From Planctomycetaceae bacterium (GTDB lineage: Bacteria; Planctomycetota; Planctomycetia; Pirellulales; Pirellulaceae): DNA of 64,000 bases. The notes under the pieces were generated by a model that was not told the DNA's origin, searched no databases, and was given only the letters and a program-made list of their open reading frames with translations. Location of the stretch: positions 1-64,000 of the forward strand of contig PKCN01000199.1 in assembly GCA_002862205.1 (NCBI GenBank), read 5' to 3'. A program made the translations under genes and the position numbers. Below are positions 37,238-44,829 of the stretch, piece by piece (position 1 is the first letter of the stretch; each line of letters begins with the position of its first letter).

Positions 37238-37522
37238 CTGGTAGATCCCGTTGGCTGGGACAGCTCATGCCTGTGGAACCACTCAACCCGCTGGGTGAGG
37301 GATGCCGGTGAGGGATTCTGGTGAGTGATCAGGGGCAGGGAGGGTTCCTGGCAGCGACCAGCGTGCGGCATACGTGCAAAAAATCGCGTCTTTTCTACAA
37401 GACGAGTAGGTGCGGTCAGATCATACTGGGATACAACAGGGACGGGTTAGATTGAATGGGGCACGATTAGCATTGCGGCAAAATCAGCCCCTTCTTTAAA
37501 CTGACTTGCCCCGACCATCACC

Positions 37523-37903
37523 GTGAACGAGCCTGAAATGTCTGCAAAACGCTACCTGTTGAACCCCATGCGTACGGCCAAACAGGGCGTCCAGGTGAAT
37601 GTGGGCAAAGAAGGTGATGAGTACATTGAAATCACGACCACTTTGTCGATTCATCCAGATGATATGGCCGAAATTGGTGTATCTGATGGAGATCGGGTTC
37701 TGGTCAAAACCGAGTTTGGTGAGGCTGAATTCGGGTGTCAGACCGCAAAGGTTCCTGAGGGCATGATTTTTGTTCCCTACGGTCCGCCCACTTGCCAGCT
37801 GATGGATGGCGGGACGGATGGCACGGGGATGCCAACGAGCAAGGGTTGGGAAGTCGAAGTGACGCCGGTTGGCGGATCAAAATTTGAAGAGAAAGCAGAG
37901 TGA
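37523..37903 (+). CDS. FwdD/FmdD-like molybdopterin dinucleotide-binding protein
   Basis: The 126-residue product (GTG at 37523, or ATG at 37538) resembles the C-terminal molybdopterin dinucleotide-binding domain of the DMSO-reductase family, as found in subunit D of archaeal formylmethanofuran dehydrogenase: LSIHPDDMAEIGVSDGDRV, then VLVKTEFGEAEFGC, VPEGMIFVPYGPPTCQLMDG and GTGMPTSKGWEVEV. In that complex FwdB and FwdD together bind the Mo/W-pterin. The redox-inactive Fhc complex of methylotrophic bacteria does not need it. Here it is in the same operon as a FwdB with an intact active-site position, 10 bp upstream of the small ORF, which supports a redox-active enzyme. Confidence 0.82.
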   Translation: MNEPEMSAKRYLLNPMRTAKQGVQVNVGKEGDEYIEITTTLSIHPDDMAEIGVSDGDRVLVKTEFGEAEFGCQTAKVPEGMIFVPYGPPTCQLMDGGTDGTGMPTSKGWEVEVTPVGGSKFEEKAE

Positions 37904-37913
37904 GGCTGGAAAC

Positions 37914-38066
37914 ATGAGTAACAATAGCAATGTCGGCGGTGAGGATTCACCCCATTTTCAAGTACCTCAAAGTGGGGATGAAGTGGTCGCTTGGCAGGAG
38001 GTTGAGGAGGGTCGTTTCATGCCGCAACGTATTCGAGGCAGCTGTAAGGGACGTGCGCTTGGCTGA
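37914..38066 (+). CDS. Small conserved-looking ORF in the C1 operon (possible second recoded TGA)
   Basis: The 50-residue product starts 10 bp after the fwdD-like stop, with GAGG as a ribosome-binding site. It ends VAWQEVEEGRFMPQRIRGSC and KGRALG at a TGA (38064-38066). No family was recognised with confidence. In the same frame beyond the TGA, 35 more codons are open to a TGA at 38172, encoding a very hydrophilic Ser/Asp/Glu-rich tail. A perfect 6-bp hairpin with loop AGTTC lies 16 nt after the first TGA and resembles the hairpin after the fwdB TGA. If read through, the product has 85 residues with Cys and Sec in the order C-x6-U, and the gap to fwdB shrinks from 162 to 54 bp. The plain stop reading remains the default. 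Confidence 0.6.
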   Translation: MSNNSNVGGEDSPHFQVPQSGDEVVAWQEVEEGRFMPQRIRGSCKGRALG

Positions 38067-38081
38067 ACGTTTACCGTTAAA

Positions 38082-38098
38082 TCGTCCAGTTCGGACGA
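38082..38098 (+). promoter_or_regulatory. Hairpin after the small-ORF TGA (SECIS-like)
   Basis: TCGTCC (38082-38087) pairs perfectly with GGACGA (38093-38098), leaving a 5-nt loop AGTTC. The loop begins 22 nt after the TGA, within the distance range known for bacterial SECIS elements, and has a G in its first two positions. It shares CC-AGTT and a following GG with the element at 38595-38612. Confidence 0.4.
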
Positions 38099-38228
38099 CA
38101 ATCAATCAAGTGTCAACGATGACACGCATGGCAGCAGCCCCAGTGAGCCCTCCCAAGATGAAACTCAATCCTGACACTGTGGTGTCGGTGGTCTGTCTGA
38201 AACCTTCATTCACTTTGCGGATAATCTG

Positions 38229-39563
38229 ATGGATTTGAAAGTCATTGATAATGCAACGTGTACTTTCTGTGGATGCGTGTGTGATGACATTCAGTTACAC
38301 GCAGATGAAAACCGTATTCACCAGGCCAAGAAAGCGTGCGTGCTTGGCAAGGCATGGTTCTTGAACCATACGGCTGAGCGAAAGTATCCCGATGCTTTGA
38401 TCGACGGCAAGGAAGCAACGCTTGATGAGGCGATCGAGGCGGCCGCTGAGCACCTGTATCAAGCTGATATGCCGTTGGTGTATGGCATGAGCAACACAAC
38501 CTGCGAAGCCCAACGCGAGTGCGTGGAAATGGCCGATCACTTGGGGGCTTTGCTGGATAGCCATACTTCCTTGTGACATGGTCCAACTGAAATCGCCGCC
38601 CAGTTGGGTGGCAAGGTGACATGCACTCTGGGAGAAGTCAAAAACCGCGCTGACTTCATTGTGTATTGGGGTGGGAATCCGGCGGAATGTCACCCACGAC
38701 ATTTCACCAAGTACGCCCTGATGCCGAAGAGCCAGTTTCTGCCTCGTGGTCGTAAAGATCGTACGATGGTGCTGGTTGATATTCGCGAAACCAAAAGTGT
38801 GAAAGCATCCGATGTCTTTTTGCAGGTTCGCCCAGGGAAAGATTTTGAATTGATCACCGTGTTGAGGGCGATGATCAAAGATCAGCCGATCAGTGAAGCA
38901 CAGATTGCCGAGACAGGGCTGAGCGTGGAGCAGTTGCAGGATTTTGTGGCTCGAATGAAAGCCGCCAGATTTGGTGTCTTTTTCTTTGGCATGGGATTGT
39001 CGATGACACGCGGCAAGCACATGAACTCCGCTGCTTTATTGACACTTGCTGCCGAAATGAACGCGTTCACCAAGTTTGTCGCCATGCCTATGCGCGGGCA
39101 TGGCAATGTCACAGGGGCTGACGTGATCATGCGTTGGCAAACGGGATACCCGTTTGGAATCTCGTTCAACCGAGGCTACCCCCGCTACAACCCGGGTGAG
39201 TTCTCGACCGTCGATGTGCTGGTTCGAGGAGATACCGACTGTGCGTTCATCATTGGCGCTGATCCGGGGGCGACGATGCCAAAGCCGGCCATTGAGCATT
39301 TGAAGCGTGTGCCCACCATCGTGCTCGATCCGCATGTGACACACACCAGCAAGATGGCACGAGTGCACATCACGACCGCTCCAGCCGGTATCTCGGCACC
39401 GGGAACAGCGTACCGAATGGACGAGATACCGCTGCCATTGCGTCCCGCACTTGAGTCGCCCTATCCTAGTGATGAAGAAGTGGTGAGAAGGATCAAAGAG
39501 ACCATTCTGAAAAAACCTGACTGGATGGGTGAGCGACCTCAAATGCTCACAACACAGGTTTGA
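38229..39563 (+). CDS. fwdB: Formylmethanofuran dehydrogenase subunit B, apparent selenoprotein (in-frame TGA at 38574-38576)
   Basis: Read through one TGA, this frame gives a 444-residue FwdB/FhcB-type protein, the family's usual length. The N-terminus has CTFCGCVCDD, a CxxCxxxC motif for the [4Fe-4S] cluster. Codon 116 is TGA in the context SHTSL-TGA-HGPTE; archaeal FwdB/FmdB has its Mo/W-ligating Cys or selenocysteine in the same C/U-H-G-P sequence, at about residue 118. The protein continues without frame change: VYWGGNPAECHPRHF, VDIRET, PMRGHGNVTGAD, FIIGADPGA and HITTAPAGI. A SECIS-like hairpin follows the TGA. Without recoding, the gene would be split at its active site. Frame, context and hairpin together favour selenocysteine. 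It lies between the small ORF and fwdA/fhcA. Confidence 0.9.
38595..38612 (+). promoter_or_regulatory. SECIS-like hairpin in fwdB
   Basis: GCCGCCC (38595-38601) pairs with GGGTGGC (38606-38612), 7 bp including one G-U, with apical loop AGTT starting 26 nt after the in-frame TGA. An alternative pairing of CCAACTG (38583-38589) with CAGTTGG (38601-38607) is mutually exclusive. Bacterial SECIS elements lie inside the coding sequence just after the UGA and bind SelB through G and U in the loop, as here. Confidence 0.65.
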
Positions 39564-39686
39564 TCACGGTGTGATTTGTAACTTCATTTGGAAGTGAAGA
39601 TCCAATTTGTGACTCATCATGTAATGCGTCCCCGTGGATGTGTTCCACGTGGTTGGCAGTCGGAGAACTTGAAAGGTCCAGATCGA

Positions 39687-41027
39687 ATGCTCCGAATCAC
39701 TGGTGGAACTGTTTACGATCCAGCCAATGGAATCAACGGCGAAGTACGCGACCTTGATGTGGAAGATGGCAAGTTTGTGTCGTCTGTCACGGGCGGGCGT
39801 ACGATCGACGCTACAGGTTTGGTGATCTTTCCCGAAGGTGTCGATGTCCACACTCACGTTGCGGGAGGGTCGATCAATTTCGCCCGCGCGATGACTCCCG
39901 AGGATCATCGTCGCACGCAGGCTTTCATTCGCAGTCAGACCCGTCGCAGTGGGCTGGGGGGAATGGCACCGACGACCTTTGCAACCGGTTACCTGTATGC
40001 AGGAATGGGGTTCACTACCGTCAACGAAGCCGCCGTGCCAGTGTTGTCGGCCCCGCATACCCATGAAGAAATAGCTGATATTCCGATCGTTGACAAAAGC
40101 TGTTTGGTGCTGATGGCCAACAACGAGATCATGCTTGATCTGCTGGAAGCTGGAGAATATGAGCGGGCCAAACGTATGGTTGCCTGGCACGTCTGGGCCG
40201 CCAAGGCGTATGGAGTCAAGGCAGTCAACCCCGGAGGTGTTGCGGCCTGGAAATGGGGTAAAGATGCAAAGCAGCGGTCAGAACCTGTGGAGGGTTACAA
40301 AAATACAACTCCAGGATCCATTGCGGCCAGTCTGGCCAAGATCATCGATGAATTGGGCTTACCGCATCCCATTCATTTGCATTGCAATAACTTGGGAGCA
40401 CCAGGCAATGTCAGCACAACGCTCGAGACGATGAAGCATCTTGAGGGGCATCGAGCCCATTTGGCTCATCTTCAGTATCACGCTTGCGGAGGTGACGACT
40501 GGCATGCGATGAAATTCGAGGCGGCGCAGCTTGCTGAGTATTTCAATGCTCATCCCAACATGACCACCGATGCCGGCGCCGTTCTTTTTGGTGACACCGT
40601 CACGATCACCGCCGATGGACCCTGGCAGCATTTGCTCTACAAATTGACGGGTCGCAAATGGGGGAATCTTGACGTTGAGAATGAGACTGGTTGTGGAATC
40701 GTTCCGTCTTCGTACCGCCCCAGCAATCTGGTCAATGCGGTGCAATGGGCAACCGGGCTCGAACTCCTGTTGCTGATTGATGATGCGTGGCGGGTTTTTC
40801 TGTCAACCGATCATCCCAATGGAGCCTGTTTTTGGCGGTATCCGGAAATCATTCAATTGCTGATGTGTGCTGACTATCGCAAGGAATGCATGGCCCAACT
40901 GCCACCTGAAATCAAAAATCGGATTACCTTGCCGGAAATCGATCGCGAATGCATGTCGTTTGAAAACTGTCCGGTCGAAATGGAACGAATTGAACGTGCC
41001 GAAATTCAGCAATGCATTGCTGCCTAG
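39687..41027 (+). CDS. fwdA: Formylmethanofuran dehydrogenase subunit A (amidohydrolase)
   Basis: The 446-residue product from the ATG at 39687 is a metal-dependent amidohydrolase of the FwdA/FhcA type. It begins MLRITGGTVYDPANGINGEV, with DVHTHVAGG (His55 and His57, zinc ligands), APHTHEE, AYGVKAVNPGGVAAWKWGKD, IHLHCNNLGAPGN, HLAHLQYHAC and FLSTDHPNGACFWRYPEI, where the Asp should be the catalytic/metal residue. In archaea this subunit condenses formate and methanofuran or hydrolyses formylmethanofuran, exchanging formate with FwdB through a tunnel. The frame is open to 39588, but the extra 33 residues are not typical. It sits between fwdB and fwdC in the same operon and could equally be called fhcA. 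Confidence 0.95.
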   Translation: MLRITGGTVYDPANGINGEVRDLDVEDGKFVSSVTGGRTIDATGLVIFPEGVDVHTHVAGGSINFARAMTPEDHRRTQAFIRSQTRRSGLGGMAPTTFATGYLYAGMGFTTVNEAAVPVLSAPHTHEEIADIPIVDKSCLVLMANNEIMLDLLEAGEYERAKRMVAWHVWAAKAYGVKAVNPGGVAAWKWGKDAKQRSEPVEGYKNTTPGSIAASLAKIIDELGLPHPIHLHCNNLGAPGNVSTTLETMKHLEGHRAHLAHLQYHACGGDDWHAMKFEAAQLAEYFNAHPNMTTDAGAVLFGDTVTITADGPWQHLLYKLTGRKWGNLDVENETGCGIVPSSYRPSNLVNAVQWATGLELLLLIDDAWRVFLSTDHPNGACFWRYPEIIQLLMCADYRKECMAQLPPEIKNRITLPEIDRECMSFENCPVEMERIERAEIQQCIAA

Positions 41028-41083
41028 TGAGAAAGGGGCAATACCTTTCTTGACGTTACTGCTGTATCAGAGAATTGATTTGA

Positions 41084-41902
41084 ATGAATAAAATTAAACT
41101 CACTCTCAGGGAAAAGCCGGTCGTTGTTTTGGAGGCTGAAGTGATCTCACCTGATCTCTTTGTCGAACAATCCAATGAAGAGATCCGGGCCAGTGTGGTG
41201 TATCACGGAAAACGGCAAAAAAGAATCGATGACTTTTTTGATGTTGAGGGTGAACGTAGTGACTGCATTGAGATTCATGGGGATCTGAATCGTGTGCGGC
41301 ATGTGGGACGGGCGATGACCCGTGGAGAAGTGACCATCCACGGTGATGTCGGAATGCACCTTGGGGCTCTCATGAAGGGAGGCACCATTGAAGTTCACGG
41401 CAACGCAGGCGACTGGGTTGGCGGCGAAATGAAAAAAGGCAAGATTCATATCCACGGGGATGCCGGGCAACAGGTGGGTGCCGCCTACCGTGGTAGCATT
41501 CTCGGGATGCAGGGCGGAACCATTGTGGTTGATGGAAATGCTGGCATCGAAGTTGGGATGAGGATGCGGCGAGGCATCATTGTGATTGGTGGAACCGCCC
41601 GAGATTTTGTAGGATTGCAAATGAAAGGTGGTACCATCCTCCTTTGCGGTGGTGCTGAAATTCGCACAGGAGCCTGGATGCAACGTGGCACTATCATCTC
41701 GTTGAAAGAACTTGCGTTGATGCCAACGTTTGCGGAAAGTGGTGCGTACAATCCGACATTCCTGAATGTCTACTCCCAACATCTGCAGGCACTTGGGGTG
41801 CAGTTGCCATACGCTGAGGCGGACGGCCGGTATCGGCGTTATAGCGGTGATCGGGGAGTTCCAGGAAAAGGCGAAATCCTGATCTGGGAACCCGCTGTCT
41901 GA
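41084..41902 (+). CDS. fwdC: Formylmethanofuran dehydrogenase subunit C
   Basis: The 272-residue product is built of glycine-rich beta-helix repeats like the C-terminal domain of glutamate synthase, the hallmark of FwdC/FhcC: EIHGDLNRVRHVG, VTIHGDVGMHLG, IEVHGNAGDWVGGEMKKG, IHIHGDAGQQVGAAYRG, IVVDGNAGIEVGMRMRRG and IVIGGTARDFVGLQMKGG. This subunit is structural and holds FwdA and FwdB together; in M. extorquens the equivalent FhcC lies next to the formyltransferase. The gene starts 56 bp after fwdA and ends the operon; an 18-bp array follows. Confidence 0.95.
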   Translation: MNKIKLTLREKPVVVLEAEVISPDLFVEQSNEEIRASVVYHGKRQKRIDDFFDVEGERSDCIEIHGDLNRVRHVGRAMTRGEVTIHGDVGMHLGALMKGGTIEVHGNAGDWVGGEMKKGKIHIHGDAGQQVGAAYRGSILGMQGGTIVVDGNAGIEVGMRMRRGIIVIGGTARDFVGLQMKGGTILLCGGAEIRTGAWMQRGTIISLKELALMPTFAESGAYNPTFLNVYSQHLQALGVQLPYAEADGRYRRYSGDRGVPGKGEILIWEPAV

Positions 41903-41913
41903 ATGTCATGGTT

Positions 41914-41969
41914 CCTGCTGTAAGCACGGAACCTGCTGTAAGCACGGAACCTGCTGTAAGCACGGAACC
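41914..41969. repeat. Tandem array, 18-bp unit, 3 copies
   Basis: Three copies of CCTGCTGTAAGCACGGAA lie between the convergent fwdC and FKBP genes, about 12 bp after the fwdC stop and 19 bp from the FKBP stop. Confidence 0.92.
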
Positions 41970-41988
41970 GAGTGAAGTTCAGTGCACA

Positions 41989-42441
41989 TCAGTTGACGAT
42001 GCGTAGCAGTTCGACTTTGAAGTGCAGGGTTGCATTGGGGGGAATCGTGGGCGGGTTGCCAGCTTCACCGTACCCCAATTCTGGTGGTATTTCCAATTCC
42101 ATCATCCCACCCTCGCCCAGTAACTGCAGTCCTTCGGTCCAGCCAGGAACGACTTTGGACAGCACAAAGCTGGCTGGTTTTCGCTGATTGTACGAACTAT
42201 CGAAAGTGCTACCGTCATCTAGCCAGCCCCGATAATCAACTTCCACGGTGTTGCTTGGTATCGGTTTGCGACTCTTCGATTTACGCAGAATCCGGTATTT
42301 CAGTCCTGAGTCAGTTGTCGTGAATTCCGAGGGAGCGTCTTCATCAATCACCATTGGGCCGGTGGGTGGTGAGCATCCCATTGCCATGATTGAGATAAAT
42401 GAAGTCAGCATCAGGCTGGCGAGAGTCGTCGTTTGTTTCAT
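41989..42441 (-). CDS. FKBP-type peptidyl-prolyl isomerase, lipoprotein
   Basis: The 150-residue product has a lipoprotein signal (MKQTTTLASLMLTSFISIMA, then MGC, lipid Cys near 23) and a single FKBP domain: GLKYRIL, VEVDYRGWLDDGSTFDSS, PASFVLSKVVPGWTEGLQLL, GEGGMMELEIPPELGYGE and IPPNATLHFKVELL. The residues lining the active site (Tyr, Phe, Asp, Val, Trp, Tyr, Phe) are in place, so it should catalyse proline isomerisation in the envelope and help fold exported proteins. It is convergent with fwdC and lies just downstream, on the same strand, of the sulfatase at 42486, with which it may be cotranscribed. Confidence 0.95.
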   Translation of the reverse strand: MKQTTTLASLMLTSFISIMAMGCSPPTGPMVIDEDAPSEFTTTDSGLKYRILRKSKSRKPIPSNTVEVDYRGWLDDGSTFDSSYNQRKPASFVLSKVVPGWTEGLQLLGEGGMMELEIPPELGYGEAGNPPTIPPNATLHFKVELLRIVN

Positions 42442-42485
42442 TTCGATTCTTTGGATTCGTTTTCGAAAGTATGAGCGGAGCCGAA

Positions 42486-44426
42486 TCAGGGTACCTGATT
42501 ATTAGTATCTTCAAGTTCATTGATGGCTCGATTCGCAACACGGACAATGTACTTATTGGGTTGGTTTTTGAGTGCCTTTTTCAAGGCTGGCAACGCGGGC
42601 CGGGCTTGTTCATCCATTTCGTCCAGAACAATGGCTGCTGCAAGGCGTCCCCATTGGTGCTCGCTGGCAAGCTCCTGTTTCAGGACACGAATGGCTGCTG
42701 CTGAATCACCGAGCTTGGCGATCGCACGTGCGGCTGCGATTCGCACACTGGGCGATCTGTCAGTCAGTGCTTTTTTAATGGCTGGCTTTGTTGCTGCTGC
42801 AGTCCCACCAATATTGCCAATGCCAGTGGCGGCCCAGTATCGGACAGATGGGTCAGGGTCGTTCAAGCCCGCCGCGAGTTTTTGCAATGCATTGGGGCCG
42901 TTTGATGCTTCGGTTGCCATGTCCACCAGCCTGCCAAGGGTCTGGCGGTTTCCTTTGCCCCCATTAAGGATTTCAAAACGTGAGCCGTTGGACTGTTCCT
43001 GGATTTCAATCTCGGCCTCTGGAATCAAGCCGATATCCCCGACTTCGTTTTGCCAATCGGCAAGGGCTGTCCGCATTCGCGTCAACCTTTTTTGCTGTTC
43101 ACGGTCGCCGGCAAGGTTGTGGATTTCCTGCGGATCATTATTCAGGTCATACAATTCTTCGACAGGTTTTCGTGATGCCGAAAATAAGGCCATCGCCGGG
43201 GACAATTCACCTGCTGCCTCGGCTTTGCGTATCTCTCTCATCGTCGCACCCTTTTCCGGGGTGTTCATGTACTGGTAGTACGGCTTGAGGGGTTCGAAAT
43301 TGCGGATGTACCGATAGCGTTGATCACGGACGCTGCGGATGATGTCGTAACGCTCATCCATGCGGTCCCGTGCACCGTAGATGTAGGCGCGTGAATCTGT
43401 CAGGTTCTTGCCCAGGAAAGCACGCCCCTGGGTGTATTTTGGTACTGGTAAACCTGCCAGGTTCAGGACGGTGGGGCCGAAGTCCACTGAACTGACCAGC
43501 TCAGGGTCAACCCGGCCGGGTTCACCCTGACCGTTGACACGCATGGCTTGGGGGATTCGGACAATCATCGGTATGTGGGTGCCCGAGTCGTAGAGCCAAC
43601 GTTTGGCACGGGGCAGGCCGACGCCGTGGTCTGACCAAAAGAAGATGATTGTGTCTTCGTAAAGACCAGCATCTTTGATTTCCTGAATCAGTTCACCTGC
43701 CCACGCATCCATCGCCGTGATCAGCTCATAATTCCGTTTCCAGTCTTCCCGTGTGACAGCGGTATCAGGGTAATAGTCGGGCAGGGTTGTCAGTTTGTTG
43801 GGATCCTGGCGTTGATCAGCCGAAAGCTTTTCGGTCACTGATTTGTATTTGGATGCACTGGTAATCCCTGACTCGTGGCAGCCAGTGAAATTGAACACCG
43901 CGAAAAACGGCTGGTCTTTTTTCTTTCGATTTTTCCAGTGTCCTTTTCGGCCGGACAGATCCCAGATTTCCGAGCCAGAAGGATTCTTGAATTGATAGTC
44001 GGTCTTACTGTTGTTGGTGCAGTAATAGCCAGCCTGTTTGAGATACATGGGGAATGGCTTCAGCCAATTCGGCAGTTTGGCATTGCAACGCATGTGATGG
44101 GTGCCAATGCTGTTCTGGTACATGCCGGTGATGATCGTCGAGCGGCAGGGGGCACACACGCCAGCGGCAGTGAATGCATTTGAGTACCTCACGCCCTCGG
44201 TGGCCATTTGATCCAGGTTCGGAGTGATGGCGTGGGGGTCACCGTAGCACCCCAGATGTGCGCTGATGTCTTCGCACGAAATCCACAGGATATTGGGTTG
44301 TGCCTGTGACGAATCGGCGGCGACTGCCAGCAAGGGACTCGTTAGTAAAAACGCTGCCAATAATACCGGCCGTAGAAATGGATGAAATGCAGCTCGCGTT
44401 GGTTTGAGTGATGTATTCATTCGCAT
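42486..44426 (-). CDS. Exported sulfatase with C-terminal HEAT repeats
   Basis: The product of about 646 residues has a signal peptide (RPVLLAAFLLTSPLLAVAAD), then an N-terminal sulfatase domain: NILWISCEDISAHLGCYGD (metal-binding), GVCAPCRSTIITGMY (C-x-P-C-R, the Cys becoming formylglycine, the second Cys replacing the common Ser), FFWSDHGVGLPRAKRW and HIPMIVRIPQ. Residues of about 530-640 are HEAT-like repeats (DPDPSVRYWAATGIGNIGG, DRSPSVRIAAARAIAKLGD), probably for protein contact. It should desulfate polysaccharides in the periplasm. The frame is open to 44471, but the signal peptide starts near the ATG at 44426. Confidence 0.93.
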   Translation of the reverse strand: MRMNTSLKPTRAAFHPFLRPVLLAAFLLTSPLLAVAADSSQAQPNILWISCEDISAHLGCYGDPHAITPNLDQMATEGVRYSNAFTAAGVCAPCRSTIITGMYQNSIGTHHMRCNAKLPNWLKPFPMYLKQAGYYCTNNSKTDYQFKNPSGSEIWDLSGRKGHWKNRKKKDQPFFAVFNFTGCHESGITSASKYKSVTEKLSADQRQDPNKLTTLPDYYPDTAVTREDWKRNYELITAMDAWAGELIQEIKDAGLYEDTIIFFWSDHGVGLPRAKRWLYDSGTHIPMIVRIPQAMRVNGQGEPGRVDPELVSSVDFGPTVLNLAGLPVPKYTQGRAFLGKNLTDSRAYIYGARDRMDERYDIIRSVRDQRYRYIRNFEPLKPYYQYMNTPEKGATMREIRKAEAAGELSPAMALFSASRKPVEELYDLNNDPQEIHNLAGDREQQKRLTRMRTALADWQNEVGDIGLIPEAEIEIQEQSNGSRFEILNGGKGNRQTLGRLVDMATEASNGPNALQKLAAGLNDPDPSVRYWAATGIGNIGGTAAATKPAIKKALTDRSPSVRIAAARAIAKLGDSAAAIRVLKQELASEHQWGRLAAAIVLDEMDEQARPALPALKKALKNQPNKYIVRVANRAINELEDTNNQVP

Positions 44427-44829
44427 GTCGCACCGTTTTCTGAAAGTGAGTGAGCTGTAGGCTTGCATCAACCAACGGATCGATTGTGTTACCTGAGGAA
44501 AAAAACGGCCTCACTGGAGAGAGCGAAGTCCACATGCTTTGGGGCATCGTCCCCACCGTGGTTTCGCGTTTGTCCGTCTTTCCGCGTCAGTATAACAGCA
44601 GGTAGCCATTTTGTTCCTGCTGAGTGGATGTTCTGTTCAGGAATATGGATTCGAGAAACCCGGTTTTAACTGTCAAGGTTGGGAGCCAGTGCAAGGTGAC
44701 CGACGATTGGGTTTCAAGTATAAAATGGGGCTGGTGCTTTTTCGATGCTTGACGTGTGTTTGAGTTGTGCGTTCAGTTTCGTGAGTGATTTTTTATGCCC
44801 ATTAACCACAGATAGACCGGTTGATCATC
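44427..44829. other. Divergent intergenic region between sulfatase and GDPD
   Basis: About 400 bp lie between divergent starts. The leftward ORF at 44239-44556 is a shadow of the sulfatase region. No repeat array or terminator was recognised; promoters for both genes should lie here. Confidence 0.5.

Noticed and set aside
38229-38576. fwdB/fhcB as a truncated pseudogene split by a nonsense mutation
   Set aside because: The break falls exactly on the catalytic Cys/Sec codon, the frame is otherwise perfect on both sides, and a SECIS-like hairpin follows. Decay would not be expected to hit only this codon.
38583-38607. Alternative hairpin CCAACTG/CAGTTGG after the fwdB TGA as the SECIS
   Set aside because: Its 11-nt loop starts with A residues and too close to the TGA; the GCCGCCC/GGGTGGC hairpin with loop AGTT fits the known bacterial pattern better. 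Both cannot form together.
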